Part shown: positions 24,732-34,596 of the stretch, piece after piece
Numbering within the stretch: the first letter of the stretch is position 1
How the letters are laid out: every line of letters begins with the position of its first letter
DNA from: Roseovarius autotrophicus
Lineage (GTDB): Bacteria > Pseudomonadota > Alphaproteobacteria > Rhodobacterales > Rhodobacteraceae
Assembly: GCF_018069895.1 (NCBI RefSeq)
Contig: NZ_JAGQDH010000008.1
Location: 83,594-147,593 of the forward strand
DNA length: 64,000 bases
Direction: 5' to 3'
Made by a program: the position numbers and the translations under genes
The notes under the pieces: generated by a model
What the model was told of the DNA's origin: nothing
Database searches by the model: none
What the model saw: only the letters and a program-made list of their open reading frames with translations

Positions 24732-26150
24732 ATGACACTTACCGCCGCCCTTGGCAACGCGCTGACCGGGCTTGTGGCCAATGCGCGCATGACCGATGTG
24801 ATCGCGGGCAACCTCGCCAACATGCTGACGCATGGCTATGCCCCGCGCGAGGTCGTGCTTCAGGCGCGGCTCGATTCCGGTGTTCGCGTGATCGGGATCA
24901 CGCGCAACCTCGATCCGGTGCTGCTGGCGGACCGGCGTCTTGCGGACGGCGCGATGGCCGGCGCCGATGCAAGCGCGGCCTTTGCCGCCGCGCTGGAGCG
25001 TATCATTCCGGGCGCGACCATGCCGGGCAGTCTCTCGGACCGGCTGAGCAGTTTCGAGGCGACGCTTGTCGCCGCCTCCGCGCGCCCCGAGGACGAACTG
25101 CGTCTTGCCGCAGTGCTGACCGAGGCGCGCGGTCTAGCCTCCGCGCTCAACACAGCCTCGGCCCGGATCGATACCCTGCGCCAGCAGGCGGATGCCGGGA
25201 TCGCTCGGGCGGTGGCCGACCTCAATTCCGGGCTCGAGCGGGTCGGGCAGATCAACGCGCGGATCATTGCCGCGCGCAGCACGGGCCAGGAGACCGCGAC
25301 GCTCGAGGATCTGCGCCAGCAGGAGGTCGATGCGCTGGCCGCGCTCGTGCCACTGCGCCAGCTCGAGCGCGCGAACGGGAGCGTGGCGCTCGTGACCACG
25401 GGCGGGGCGCTGTTGCTTGACGGCCGCGCGGTAACGGTCGCCTTCGACGCAACCCGGCTGGTGACTGCCGACATGAGCCTTGAGGGCGGGCAACTCTCGG
25501 GCCTTAGCATCGACGGTCACGCGATACCGGTCTCCGGTGGGGGGCCTCTCGGCGGCGGGCGGCTGGGGGCGCTCTTCGACAACCGCGACCGGCTCGGGCC
25601 AGAGGCACAAAGGGCGCTGGATGCGCTGGCGCGAGATTTGATCGAGCGGGTCGAGACGTTGACTCCGCCGCCCGTGCCCGCGCTGTTCACCGATGCCGGC
25701 GCGCGCCTCGATCCGCTGTCCGGAACGGGCCTTGCCGGGCGCGTGACGCTCAACCCGGTCGTGGACCCCGGGCGCGGCGGCGCATTCTTTCGGTTTCGGA
25801 CCGGGCCGGATGCCGCCACACCATCGGCCCCCGCCCATGCTCCCTATCTTGCCGCCCTTGCCGAGGCCCTGAATGCGCCGCGCGCCCTTGATGCCTCTGC
25901 TCCGGCCCGCTCGTTGGCGGGGGGGCTCGCCGATCTCGAAAGTCGGGTGGCGCAGACCCGGCTGGCCGCCGAGCGCGCGGTGGGTTTCGCCGCCGGCCAG
26001 GTCAACGAGTTGCGCGCCCTCGAGATGCAGGGCGGCGTCGACAGTGACGCGGAACTGCAACGGCTTTTGCTGGTCGAACAGGCATTCGCGGCCAATGCCC
26101 GGATGATCCAGACCATCGACGACATGATGCAAACCCTATTGAGGATCTGA
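24732..26150 (+). CDS. flgK: Flagellar hook-associated protein 1 FlgK
   Basis: FlgK joins hook and filament. The 472-aa protein has the N-terminal axial motif (ALGNALTGLVANARMTDVIAGNLANMLTHGY), a helical region near 90-200, and the C-terminal motif (LLLVEQAFAANARMIQTIDDMMQTLLRI). An AAGGAGG-like site precedes the ATG. It lies between flgE and flgL, as is usual for the junction proteins, and flgL starts 3 bp after its stop. Export is by the flagellar apparatus. Confidence 0.92.
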   Translation: MTLTAALGNALTGLVANARMTDVIAGNLANMLTHGYAPREVVLQARLDSGVRVIGITRNLDPVLLADRRLADGAMAGADASAAFAAALERIIPGATMPGSLSDRLSSFEATLVAASARPEDELRLAAVLTEARGLASALNTASARIDTLRQQADAGIARAVADLNSGLERVGQINARIIAARSTGQETATLEDLRQQEVDALAALVPLRQLERANGSVALVTTGGALLLDGRAVTVAFDATRLVTADMSLEGGQLSGLSIDGHAIPVSGGGPLGGGRLGALFDNRDRLGPEAQRALDALARDLIERVETLTPPPVPALFTDAGARLDPLSGTGLAGRVTLNPVVDPGRGGAFFRFRTGPDAATPSAPAHAPYLAALAEALNAPRALDASAPARSLAGGLADLESRVAQTRLAAERAVGFAAGQVNELRALEMQGGVDSDAELQRLLLVEQAFAANARMIQTIDDMMQTLLRI

Positions 26151-26152
26151 CC

Positions 26153-27163
26153 ATGGCCATACAATCCATAGGCGATCTGGCGCAGGAATTCGCGCTGCGC
26201 CGCCAGGTGGTCTCGCTGACGCGCGAGATGAACCGCCTCACCCAGGAAGTGTCAACCGGGCAGGCCGCCGACACGGCACGGCACCTCTCGGGGCATCTTC
26301 AGCCGCTGGCGGATATCGAGCGCGCGCTGGTGCTGGCCACCGCCCAGGGCGATGCCGCCCGGCTTGCGGCGGTGGATGGCGGGCTCATGCAGGCGGCGCT
26401 TGAACGGGTCCAGTCCGAGGCGCAGGGTCTGGCCGAGGCCGCGTTGACAGTCAGCACCGTCGCGGGGGCATCCGGTCTGGCGCCGCTGGCCGCCGAGGCG
26501 CGCATGGCGCTGGAGGCGATGATCGGCGCCCTCAACGTCTCATCCGCCGGGCGGGCCCTGTTTGCCGGGGACCGCTCGGACAGCGTGCCGCTGGCCTCGG
26601 CCGGGACGCTTCTGTCGGAGTTGCGTCTGGTGCTTTCCGGGCAGGGCGACCGCGCCGGGATAGAGGCCGCCCTCGATGCGTTTTTCGACGTGCCGGGCGG
26701 CCCGTTCGAGACGATCATCTACAGGGGCGGTGCGGATGCGGCCTCGGGCGTGGCTCTCGGCGCGGGTGAAACGGTCACGCTCGACATCCGCGCCGAAGAC
26801 GACGCGCTGCGCGGGCAGATCAGGAATGCGGCCATGGTCGCCCTGCTTGACGACGGGGTTCTCGCGCTCGACATGGGCGAGCGGCTGGCGCTCGGGCGGG
26901 ATCTTGGCGGCCGGCTGCTTTCCGGGCAGGGCAGGATGGTGGGCCTGCGCGCGCGCCTGGGCGATGCCGAAGCCCGCATCGCCCAGGCTGAAAGCCGCAT
27001 CGCGGCAGAGCGGACGAGCCTCTCCATCGCCCGTAACGACCTTGTATCCGTGGACATTTTCGCCTCGGCAACGGCACTGGAAGGGGTGCAGTTCCAGCTC
27101 GAGGCACTCTATACGCTGACTGTAAGGGCCTCTCGGCTGAACCTTGCGGCGTTCCTGTCATGA
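26153..27163 (+). CDS. flgL: Flagellar hook-associated protein 3 FlgL
   Basis: FlgL is the second hook-filament junction protein and is related to flagellin. The 336-aa sequence has a flagellin-like N-terminal helix (FALRRQVVSLTREMNRLTQEVSTG) and a C-terminal helix ending in FQLEALYTLTVRASRLNLAAFL. The middle is variable. It begins 3 bp after flgK and its stop overlaps the flgI start by 4 bp, consistent with one operon. Confidence 0.88.
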   Translation: MAIQSIGDLAQEFALRRQVVSLTREMNRLTQEVSTGQAADTARHLSGHLQPLADIERALVLATAQGDAARLAAVDGGLMQAALERVQSEAQGLAEAALTVSTVAGASGLAPLAAEARMALEAMIGALNVSSAGRALFAGDRSDSVPLASAGTLLSELRLVLSGQGDRAGIEAALDAFFDVPGGPFETIIYRGGADAASGVALGAGETVTLDIRAEDDALRGQIRNAAMVALLDDGVLALDMGERLALGRDLGGRLLSGQGRMVGLRARLGDAEARIAQAESRIAAERTSLSIARNDLVSVDIFASATALEGVQFQLEALYTLTVRASRLNLAAFLS

Positions 27164-28284
27164 GCAGGGTGGTCCGGATTCTCTTCGGTATCCTGGCGCT
27201 CGGGGCTGTCACATTCGCGACGGGTTCGCCCCCGATGGCAAGTCCGATCCGAATCAAGGATCTTGTCGAATTTGACGGGGTGCGCGGAAACGATCTTCTC
27301 GGATATGGCCTTGTCGTCGGCCTGAACGGTACCGGTGACGGGCTGCGCAATTCCCCCTTCACCGAAGAGCTTATGTCGAACATTCTGGAACGGCTCGGGA
27401 TCAATGTCACCGGAGAGCAGTTTCGCCCCCGCAACGTTGCCGCCGTGATGGTGACGGCGGAATTGCCGGCCTTCGCGCGCGTCGGCAGCCAGATCGACGT
27501 GACCATTTCGGCCATCGGCGACGCCAAGAGCCTTCTGGGCGGCACGCTGATCATGACGCCGCTCAATGCCGCCGACGGGCAGATCTACGCGGTGGCGCAG
27601 GGTATGATCATCGCCGGCGGGGCTGCGGCCCAGGGCGAGGCCGGGGGCGTCATCCAGGGGGTGCCGACCTCTGGCACGATTCCTTCGGGCGCGCGGATCG
27701 AGCGCGAGGTGGATTTCGACTTCGCCGGGCTCGATGTCGTCCGCCTGGCGCTGCGCGAGCCCGATTTCACCACCGCAGCCCGGATCGAACAGGCGATCAA
27801 CGGGGCGGTCGGGCAGTCGGTGGCGCTCATGCTTGATGCCGGCACGGTGCGGCTCGACGTTGCGGGGATGCGCGCGCGCTCTTCCGCCCATGCGCTTGGC
27901 CGGGTGGAGAACCTGCTGGTCGAGCCGCAGCGCAAGGCGCGCGTCGTGGTTGATCAGAGATCGGGCACCATCGTGATGGGGCAGGATGTGCGAATCTCGC
28001 GGGTGGCGGTGTCACAGGGCAACCTGACCCTGCGGATACAAGAGGCGCCGCTGGTGGTGCAGCCCAACCCGTTTGCCCGCGGCGAGACGGTGGTGGTGCC
28101 CCGCACCCGGGCCGAACTCGATCAGGAGCCAGGGATCGGCCTTGCCGAAGTGCCGGACGGCACCTCGCTTGCAGAGGTGATCGCGGGGCTCAATGCGCTT
28201 GGCGTGGCCCCGCGCGACATGATCGACATTCTCAAGAGCATCAAGGCGGCAGGTGCGCTTCATGCCGAATTCGTGGTGCGATGA
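27160..28284 (+). CDS. flgI: Flagellar P-ring protein FlgI
   Basis: FlgI forms the P ring around the flagellar rod in the periplasm. The 374-aa protein starts with a signal peptide (hydrophobic residues about 5-22) and has the family blocks IRIKDLVEFDGVRGNDLLGYGLVVGLNGTGD, GGTLIMTPLNAADGQIYAVAQG and the C-terminal LNALGVAPRDMIDILKSIKAAGALHAE. The start overlaps the flgL stop. Its own stop lies 5 bp from the stop of convergent pncB. flgA, flgH and the rod genes are not nearby. Confidence 0.95.
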   Translation: MSRVVRILFGILALGAVTFATGSPPMASPIRIKDLVEFDGVRGNDLLGYGLVVGLNGTGDGLRNSPFTEELMSNILERLGINVTGEQFRPRNVAAVMVTAELPAFARVGSQIDVTISAIGDAKSLLGGTLIMTPLNAADGQIYAVAQGMIIAGGAAAQGEAGGVIQGVPTSGTIPSGARIEREVDFDFAGLDVVRLALREPDFTTAARIEQAINGAVGQSVALMLDAGTVRLDVAGMRARSSAHALGRVENLLVEPQRKARVVVDQRSGTIVMGQDVRISRVAVSQGNLTLRIQEAPLVVQPNPFARGETVVVPRTRAELDQEPGIGLAEVPDGTSLAEVIAGLNALGVAPRDMIDILKSIKAAGALHAEFVVR

Positions 28285-28289
28285 GCGCG

Positions 28290-29582
28290 TCAGACCAGCA
28301 CGTCGATCTCGGCCTGTTCCCCGACGCCAAAGACACGGCGATAGCGTGCGATTTCCCCGGCCGGACCCATCGCCTTGCGCGGGTTGTCCGAAAGCTTGAC
28401 GGTGGGGCGCCCGTTGGCCGCGACGGCCTTGCAGACCAGCGAGAACGGGGCGAGCGCGTCCTCGGGGGTGAGGCCGCGAAAATCGTTCGTCAGCAAGGTG
28501 CCCCAGCCGAAGGATGTGCGCACCCGCCCGGAAAAGCGGGCATGCAGATCGATGATGCGGTCCACGTCCAGCCCGTCGGAAAAGATCACCATCTTGGTGC
28601 GCGGATCCTCGCCGCGCGATTGCCACCAGCGGATCGCCGTCTCGGCGCCATCCTCGGGCTTGCCGGAATCGATCCGGATCCCAGTCCAGCCGGCAAGCCA
28701 GTCGGGTGCCCGTTCAAGAAATCCGCTGGTGCCGAATGTATCGGGCAGGATGATGCGCAGGTTGCCGTCATGTTCTTCGTGCCAGTCGGCCAGCACCTTG
28801 TAGGGCGCGCGGGCCAGATCCTCGTCGCTGTCGGCGAGGGCGGCATAGACCATGGGCAGTTCATGGGCATTGGTGCCGATCGCCTCGAGATCACGGTTCT
28901 TGGCGATCAGGCAGTTCGACGTGCCGACGAACCGGTCGCCCAGCCCCTCGTGCATGGCCTGCACACACCAGTCCTGCCAGAGAAACGAGTGCCGCCGCCT
29001 TGTGCCGAAATCTGCGATGCGCAGGCCCTGCAAGGGGCGAAGACGCTCGACCTTTTCCCAAAGCTTGGTCATTGCGCGGGCGTAAAGCACCTGAAGCTCG
29101 AATTTCTTCATCCTCCCCAGAACCGCGCGCGCACGCAATTCCATCAACACGGCAAGCGCGGGGATTTCCCACAGCATCACCTCGGGCCATGAGCCCTCGA
29201 AGGTCAGCTCGTATTGCCCGTCGCGCCGCTCCAGGTGATAAGGCGGCAGGCGCAACGCCTCGAACCAGTCCATGAATTCGGGCGTGAACATCTGCCGCTT
29301 GCCGTAAAACGTGTTGCCGCGCATCCAGGTGCTTTCCCCCCGCGACAGCGACAGCTTGCGGATATGGTCAAGCTGCTCGCGCAACTCGCCCTCGTCCACC
29401 AGATCGGCAAGCCTCACCGCCGAGGTCCGGTTGATCAGCGAGAATCTCACCTGCGTGTCTGGCTTGTTGCGCAGCACCGACTGGCACATCAGCAACTTGT
29501 AGAAATCCGTGTCGATCAGCGACCGCACGATCGGGTCCATCTTCCAGCGGTGATTGTAGACGCGGGTGGCGATATCGACCAT
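28290..29582 (-). CDS. pncB: Nicotinate phosphoribosyltransferase PncB
   Basis: PncB makes nicotinate mononucleotide from nicotinate and PRPP for NAD salvage. The 430-aa protein has the N-terminal [16 protein letters not shown] motif, the [10 protein letters not shown] motif near residue 210, GTSNCLIAK near 242 and the IRIDSGKP block near 323. GGAGG precedes the ATG at 29582. It follows the LysR gene by 36 bp on the same strand, so read-through is possible, although the functions are not obviously linked. Confidence 0.94.
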   Translation of the reverse strand: MVDIATRVYNHRWKMDPIVRSLIDTDFYKLLMCQSVLRNKPDTQVRFSLINRTSAVRLADLVDEGELREQLDHIRKLSLSRGESTWMRGNTFYGKRQMFTPEFMDWFEALRLPPYHLERRDGQYELTFEGSWPEVMLWEIPALAVLMELRARAVLGRMKKFELQVLYARAMTKLWEKVERLRPLQGLRIADFGTRRRHSFLWQDWCVQAMHEGLGDRFVGTSNCLIAKNRDLEAIGTNAHELPMVYAALADSDEDLARAPYKVLADWHEEHDGNLRIILPDTFGTSGFLERAPDWLAGWTGIRIDSGKPEDGAETAIRWWQSRGEDPRTKMVIFSDGLDVDRIIDLHARFSGRVRTSFGWGTLLTNDFRGLTPEDALAPFSLVCKAVAANGRPTVKLSDNPRKAMGPAGEIARYRRVFGVGEQAEIDVLV

Positions 29583-29618
29583 GGCACGGCCTCCGGGCAG
29601 GGCAATGCGGCGGTTAAA

Positions 29619-30509
29619 TCAAAGCCCCGTGCCCTGCGCAAGGCCGGGCATGTCCGCAAGACGCCGCCAATCCTCCTCCCAGCCCGCGCCGGGGCCTGCG
29701 AGGCGCAGCATCCACAATTCCATGTCGAGCGCGGGAAGGCGTGGGGCGAGGCTTACCAGACGGCCTGCGTCCAGATCGGCGCGCGCCATCGCCTGAGGCA
29801 GCCAGGCCACGCCGATACCACGGCGTGCGTATTCATGTGCGGCAAGCGTCAGCGCCGTTTCGGCGCAGCGGCGCAACCGCAGGCCGGGGGCGATGCGCGG
29901 CAGGAGGGCGCGATCCATCACCTGCCCCAGAAACACGTCGCCGGGATAGCCAACATAGGGCAGCTCGTCCGGAAGCCCCGCCAGCGTCGGCGCGGCCACC
30001 GGCAAGAGGCGTTCGGGGCCAAGCGGCACGCGCTCGAACGCGCCGCTGATAGAGAGCGGTGCGATGCCGGGCACGTCATAGACCACCGCCAGATCGGCCT
30101 CGCCCGCCAGCAGCCGCAACAGACATTCCTCGCGGTTCTCCGAGCGCACGCGCACCGGGCGGCTCTGGCCTTCGGTCAGGGCTGCGACGATGGCCGGAGA
30201 ATGGGTGGTGGTGATGGCGTGCTGACAGGCAAGCGTGAGGCCGCGCAGCCCGCCGCCCTGTGCAAGCCCTTCGCGCAATTGGCGCAGTTGCGCGGCAAGG
30301 CTGCGCATGGCGGGCAGATGCTGCGCCAGTTCGGGCAGAAGTGTCAGCGGCTTTCGCCGCCTCTCGAACAGGGCCACGCCAAGCGCCGCCTCGATCGCCC
30401 GCAGCCGCCGGGTAAAGGCCGACTGGCTGACATGGCGCAAGGCGGCGGCGCGCGCCAGCGATCCGGCATCGGCCACGGCCAGGATATCGTCAAGCCATTC
30501 GAGTCGCAT
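29619..30509 (-). CDS. LysR family transcriptional regulator (likely controls cuyA)
   Basis: The 296-aa protein has an N-terminal winged helix-turn-helix (LEWLDDILAVADAGSLARAAALRHVSQSAFTRRLRAIE, split across residues 3-41) and a LysR substrate-binding domain. It is divergent from cuyA with a 97-bp gap, the classic LysR arrangement in which the regulator controls the adjacent gene. A role as the cysteate/taurine-linked regulator (CuyR type) is inferred from position only; pncB downstream is another possible target. Confidence 0.85.
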   Translation of the reverse strand: MRLEWLDDILAVADAGSLARAAALRHVSQSAFTRRLRAIEAALGVALFERRRKPLTLLPELAQHLPAMRSLAAQLRQLREGLAQGGGLRGLTLACQHAITTTHSPAIVAALTEGQSRPVRVRSENREECLLRLLAGEADLAVVYDVPGIAPLSISGAFERVPLGPERLLPVAAPTLAGLPDELPYVGYPGDVFLGQVMDRALLPRIAPGLRLRRCAETALTLAAHEYARRGIGVAWLPQAMARADLDAGRLVSLAPRLPALDMELWMLRLAGPGAGWEEDWRRLADMPGLAQGTGL

Positions 30510-30606
30510 CTTGCAATCCGTGCATGATTTTCAACGATATTAGTATTAGACAGGGTGTTTGTCGCGCCTTAACGTGCGGAAATCGCATATTGATGGAGTG
30601 ATCCCC

Positions 30607-31623
30607 ATGCATCTCGCCCGCTTTCCCCGCCATTTTCTTGCCCATCTGCCGACCCCGCTGGAACGTCTCGACCGGCTCAGCGCCGAGTTGGGTGGCCCGG
30701 AAATCTGGATCAAGCGCGACGATTGCACCGGGCTCTCGACCGGGGGCAACAAGACCCGCAAGCTTGAGTTCCTGATGGCCGAGGCCGAGGCGCAGGGCGC
30801 CGATATGGTAATGACGCAAGGCGCCACGCAATCGAACCACGCGCGCCAGACCGCCGCCTTCGCCGCCAAGATTGGGATGGATTGCCACATCCTGCTCGAG
30901 GACCGGACCGGCTCGAACAACGCGAATTACAACAACAACGGCAACGTGCTGCTGGATCACCTGCACGGCGCCACCACCGAAAAGCGCCCGGGCGGCGGTG
31001 ACATGAACGCCGAGATGGAGAAGGTGGCGGACCGTCTGCGCGCAGAGGGCCGCCGCGTCTATACCATTCCCGGCGGCGGCTCGAATCCCACCGGCGCGCT
31101 TGGCTATGTCAATTGCGCCTTCGAGATGCTCGGGCAGTTCAACGACCGGGGGCTGAAAGTGGATCATATCGTCCACGCCACCGGCAGCGCGGGCACGCAG
31201 GCGGGTCTCATCACGGGGCTGAAGGCGATGAACGCGCAGATCCCGCTTCTGGGCATCGGCGTGCGCGCGCCCAAGGCCAAGCAGGAAGAGAACGTCTACA
31301 ACCTCGCGTGTGCCACCGCCGAAAAACTGGGCTGCGCGGGCGTGGTCGCGCGCGAGGATGTGGTCGCCAATACCGATTACGTCGGCGAAGGTTACGGCAT
31401 CCCTACCGAAGCCGGGCTGGAAGCGATCCGCATGTTCGCCGAGCTTGAGGCGATCCTGCTCGACCCGGTCTATTCGGCCAAGGGCGCGGCAGGCTTCATC
31501 GATCTCATCCGCAAGGGCCATTTCCGGAAGGGCGAGCGGGTGGTGTTTCTCCATACCGGCGGCGCGGTCGCCCTGTTCGGGTATGACAGTGCGTTCGATT
31601 TCTCGGGCCGCTGGACGGGCTGA
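30607..31623 (+). CDS. cuyA: L-cysteate sulfo-lyase CuyA (D-cysteine desulfhydrase family)
   Basis: A PLP enzyme of the ACC-deaminase/D-cysteine desulfhydrase family. The sequence [27 protein letters not shown] (PLP Lys about residue 49) and the [11 protein letters not shown] block fit CuyA from roseobacters, which splits L-cysteate into pyruvate, ammonium and sulfite. The upstream frame is open to 30559, but the ATG at 30607 has a GGAG site and gives 338 aa, the family length. No sulfite exporter or other sulfonate gene is adjacent. D-cysteine desulfhydrase is the alternative call. Confidence 0.82.
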   Translation: MHLARFPRHFLAHLPTPLERLDRLSAELGGPEIWIKRDDCTGLSTGGNKTRKLEFLMAEAEAQGADMVMTQGATQSNHARQTAAFAAKIGMDCHILLEDRTGSNNANYNNNGNVLLDHLHGATTEKRPGGGDMNAEMEKVADRLRAEGRRVYTIPGGGSNPTGALGYVNCAFEMLGQFNDRGLKVDHIVHATGSAGTQAGLITGLKAMNAQIPLLGIGVRAPKAKQEENVYNLACATAEKLGCAGVVAREDVVANTDYVGEGYGIPTEAGLEAIRMFAELEAILLDPVYSAKGAAGFIDLIRKGHFRKGERVVFLHTGGAVALFGYDSAFDFSGRWTG

Positions 31624-31648
31624 GACGGCCGCGACAGCCCTGATCCGG

Positions 31649-31674
31649 AAAGCCCCGCCGCAAAGCGGGGTTTT
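31649..31674 (+). terminator. Rho-independent terminator after cuyA
   Basis: CCCCGC (31653-31658) pairs with GCGGGG (31665-31670) around a 6-nt loop, followed by TTTT, 30 bp after the cuyA stop. AAAG before the stem can extend it against the T run. It separates cuyA from pheT. Confidence 0.75.
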
Positions 31675-31734
31675 CCCTTGCGCGCATATCCGCTAAAGCG
31701 CGGAGATACCCGGCATTGCAGGCGGAAACGACCC

Positions 31735-34134
31735 ATGAAATTCACCCTCTCCTGGCTGAAAGAGCATCTCGACACCACGGCCTCGGTCGATGAAATCGCC
31801 GAGGCGCTGACCGATCTGGGCCTTGAGGTCGAAGGCGTCACCAACCCGGCGGCGCGGCTCTCGGCCTTTACCATCGGCAAGGTGCTGAGCGCCGAACAGC
31901 ATCCCGATGCCGACCGGTTGCGCGTCTGCCGGGTGGCGACGGATGCGGGCGAGGTGCAGATCGTCTGTGGCGCGCCCAATGCCCGTGCGGGCATCACCGT
32001 GGTGATCGCGCAACCCGGCACCTATGTGCCGGGGATCGACACGACCATCGGCGTGGGCAAGATCCGGGGTATCGAGAGCGCGGGCATGATGTGCTCGGAA
32101 CGCGAGATGGAGCTTGGCGACGCGCATGATGGTATCATCGAGTTGCCCTCGGGTGAGGTTGGCGAACGCTTTACCGACTGGCTGGCGGTCCATCATCCGG
32201 CCAAGGTCGATCCGGTGATCGAGATCGCGATCACGCCGAACCGGCCCGATGCGCTTGGCGTGCGCGGCATCGCGCGCGACCTGGCGGCGCGCGGCCTCGG
32301 CACGCTGCGCCCCGATAGCCCGGCCCATATCGAGGGGCAATTTCCCTGTCCCATCACCGTGACCATCGATGAGGACGCGGCGACCGAGGGTTGTGAGGTC
32401 TTTGCCGGGCGGCTCATTTCCGGGGTGCAGAACGGCCCCTCGCCCGACTGGCTTCAGGACCGCCTGCGCGCCATCGGGCTGCGGCCCATCTCGGCGCTGG
32501 TCGATATCACCAATTTCTTTACCTATGACCGCAACCGCCCGCTGCATGTCTTCGACGCCGACAAGGTGACGGGCAATCTGCGGGTGCATCGCACGGCGGG
32601 CGGCGAAACCCTCCTTGGCCTTGACGAGAAGGAATACACCTTTGGCCCCGGTCAGGTGGTGATCTCGGACGAGGCGGGAATCGAGAGCATCGGCGGCATC
32701 ATGGGCGGGCTGGCCACCGGCTGCACGTCAGAGACGGTCAACGTCTTTCTTGAGGCCGCCGTGTGGGACCGGGTGCAGATCGCGACAACGGGGCGCGCAC
32801 TCAGGATCAACTCGGACGCGCGCTATCGCAACGAGCGCGGGATCGACCCGGCCTTCAATATGGAGGCGCTCGATCTGGCCACGCAGATGATCCTCGATCT
32901 CTGCGGCGGCGAGCCGTCCAATCGCGTCATCGCGGGCAAGGTGCCGGATGTGACCCGTGCCTACCGGCTCGATCCGGCGCGGGTGCAGTCGCTCGTCGGC
33001 ATGGACATCCCCGAAAGCGAGCAGCGCCAGACGTTGACGGCGCTCGGCTTCCGGCTTGAGGGCAACATGGCCCATGTGCCAAGCTGGCGACCCGACATTC
33101 TGGGTGAGGCCGATCTTGTCGAGGAGGTGGCGCGCATTGCGTCACTCACCAAGCTCATGGGCCGCCCGATGGCGCGTTCCCTGCCGGGCGTGCCCAAGCC
33201 GATCCTCAGCCCCGCGCAGAAGCGCGAGCAGATCGCGCGCCGCACCATGGCGAGCCTTGGCTATAACGAATGCGTCACCTACAGCTTCATCGACCACGAA
33301 GCCGCTACGCTTTTTGGCGGCGGCGATGACGCCACCATGCTCGCCAACCCGATCAGCAGCGACCTGAGCCACATGCGCCCCGACCTGCTTCCGGGCCTCT
33401 TGCGCGCGGCGGCGCGCAATCAGGCGCGCGGCATCATGGATCTGGCGCTTTTCGAGGTGGGGCACGCCTTTCATGGCGGCGAGCCGGAAGAGCAGCATAT
33501 GCAGGTGGCGGGCGTGCTCATCGGGCGCAACGGGCCGCGCGACCTGCATGGCGGCACCCGCGCGGTGGATCTCTTTGACGCCAAGGCCGATGCCGAGGCG
33601 GTGCTGGCCGCCATCGGTGCCCCCACCAAGGTGCAGATCCTGCGCGACGGGCCGACATGGTTTCATCCGGGGCGGCACGGGCGCATCTGTCTGGGTCCGA
33701 AAAAGGTGCTTGGCGTCTTTGGCGAGGTGCACCCGCGCATCCTGCGGGCGCTTGACGTGAAGGGGCCCGCCGTGGCCTTCACGCTCTATCCGGCCGAGAT
33801 CCCGCTGCCGCGCAAGGCCGGCGCATCGCGCGGCGCACTTGACATCAGCGACCTGCAAGCGGTGGAGCGCGATTTCGCTTTTGTCGTCGATGCGGGTGTC
33901 GAGGCGCTCAGCCTCGTCAACGCCGCCGCCGGGGCCGACAAGACCCTCATCGAGGAGGTGCGCGTCTTTGACGAGTTTATCGGCGGCAACCTTGGCGAGG
34001 GCAAGAAATCTCTGGCCATCACCGTGCGCCTGCAACCGCGCGAGACGACGCTCAAGGAGGCCGATATCGAGGCGGTGTCTGCCAGGATCATCGACAAGGT
34101 GACCCGTGCCACCGGTGGCACGCTGCGCAGCTGA
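31735..34134 (+). CDS. pheT: Phenylalanine-tRNA ligase beta subunit PheT
   Basis: PheT pairs with PheS to charge tRNA-Phe. The 799-aa protein has the N-terminal KFTLSWLKEHLD start, an EMAP/tRNA-binding domain (about 40-150), B3/B4 domain (about 205-370), B5 domain (about 395-470), a core domain and a C-terminal anticodon-binding FDX-ACB domain (about 705-799, with LQAVERDFAFVVD). The ATG at 31735 fits the family start. pheS is not upstream as in many bacteria; cuyA and a terminator precede it instead, so pheT has its own promoter or pheS lies elsewhere. Confidence 0.97.
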   Translation: MKFTLSWLKEHLDTTASVDEIAEALTDLGLEVEGVTNPAARLSAFTIGKVLSAEQHPDADRLRVCRVATDAGEVQIVCGAPNARAGITVVIAQPGTYVPGIDTTIGVGKIRGIESAGMMCSEREMELGDAHDGIIELPSGEVGERFTDWLAVHHPAKVDPVIEIAITPNRPDALGVRGIARDLAARGLGTLRPDSPAHIEGQFPCPITVTIDEDAATEGCEVFAGRLISGVQNGPSPDWLQDRLRAIGLRPISALVDITNFFTYDRNRPLHVFDADKVTGNLRVHRTAGGETLLGLDEKEYTFGPGQVVISDEAGIESIGGIMGGLATGCTSETVNVFLEAAVWDRVQIATTGRALRINSDARYRNERGIDPAFNMEALDLATQMILDLCGGEPSNRVIAGKVPDVTRAYRLDPARVQSLVGMDIPESEQRQTLTALGFRLEGNMAHVPSWRPDILGEADLVEEVARIASLTKLMGRPMARSLPGVPKPILSPAQKREQIARRTMASLGYNECVTYSFIDHEAATLFGGGDDATMLANPISSDLSHMRPDLLPGLLRAAARNQARGIMDLALFEVGHAFHGGEPEEQHMQVAGVLIGRNGPRDLHGGTRAVDLFDAKADAEAVLAAIGAPTKVQILRDGPTWFHPGRHGRICLGPKKVLGVFGEVHPRILRALDVKGPAVAFTLYPAEIPLPRKAGASRGALDISDLQAVERDFAFVVDAGVEALSLVNAAAGADKTLIEEVRVFDEFIGGNLGEGKKSLAITVRLQPRETTLKEADIEAVSARIIDKVTRATGGTLRS

Positions 34135-34146
34135 CGAAAGGAGACA

Positions 34147-34596
34147 ATGATGCTCAAGGTCTATCTCTCGGGCGAAATCCATACCGATTGGCGCGAGCAG
34201 ATCATCGCCGGGGCCGAGGGGCTCGACGTGATGTTTGCAAGCCCCGTCACCGATCATGCCGCAAGCGACGATTGCGGGGTGGCGATCCTCGGCGCGGAGG
34301 CGGACAAGTATTGGCACGACCACAAGGGCGCGATGGTCAACGCGATCCGCACCCGCAAGGGGATCACCGAGGCCGATGTGGTGGTGGTGCGCTTTGGCGA
34401 GAAATACAAGCAGTGGAACGCGGCCTTTGATGCCGGTTACGCCGCCGCACTCGGCAAATCGTTGATCATCCTGCAACAGCCCGAGCACGACCATGCGCTC
34501 AAGGAGGTCGATGCCGCCGCCCTCGCCGTGGCGCGAGAGCCCGCGCAGGTGGTGGCGATCCTGCGCTATGTGCTGGCGGGCTCGCTGCCCGGTTAA
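34147..34596 (+). CDS. YtoQ family protein
   Basis: A 149-aa protein of the YtoQ family (nucleoside-deoxyribosyltransferase-like fold), with KVYLSGEIHTDWRE at the N-terminus, FASPVTDHAASD near residue 37 and VVVRFGEKYKQWNAAFDAGYAAALGK, cut here at both ends, near 79-105. The biochemical function is not established. It follows pheT by 12 bp. Two tandem ATG codons are possible starts. The last bases overlap the stop of the convergent acyltransferase gene. Confidence 0.85.
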   Translation: MMLKVYLSGEIHTDWREQIIAGAEGLDVMFASPVTDHAASDDCGVAILGAEADKYWHDHKGAMVNAIRTRKGITEADVVVVRFGEKYKQWNAAFDAGYAAALGKSLIILQQPEHDHALKEVDAAALAVAREPAQVVAILRYVLAGSLPG

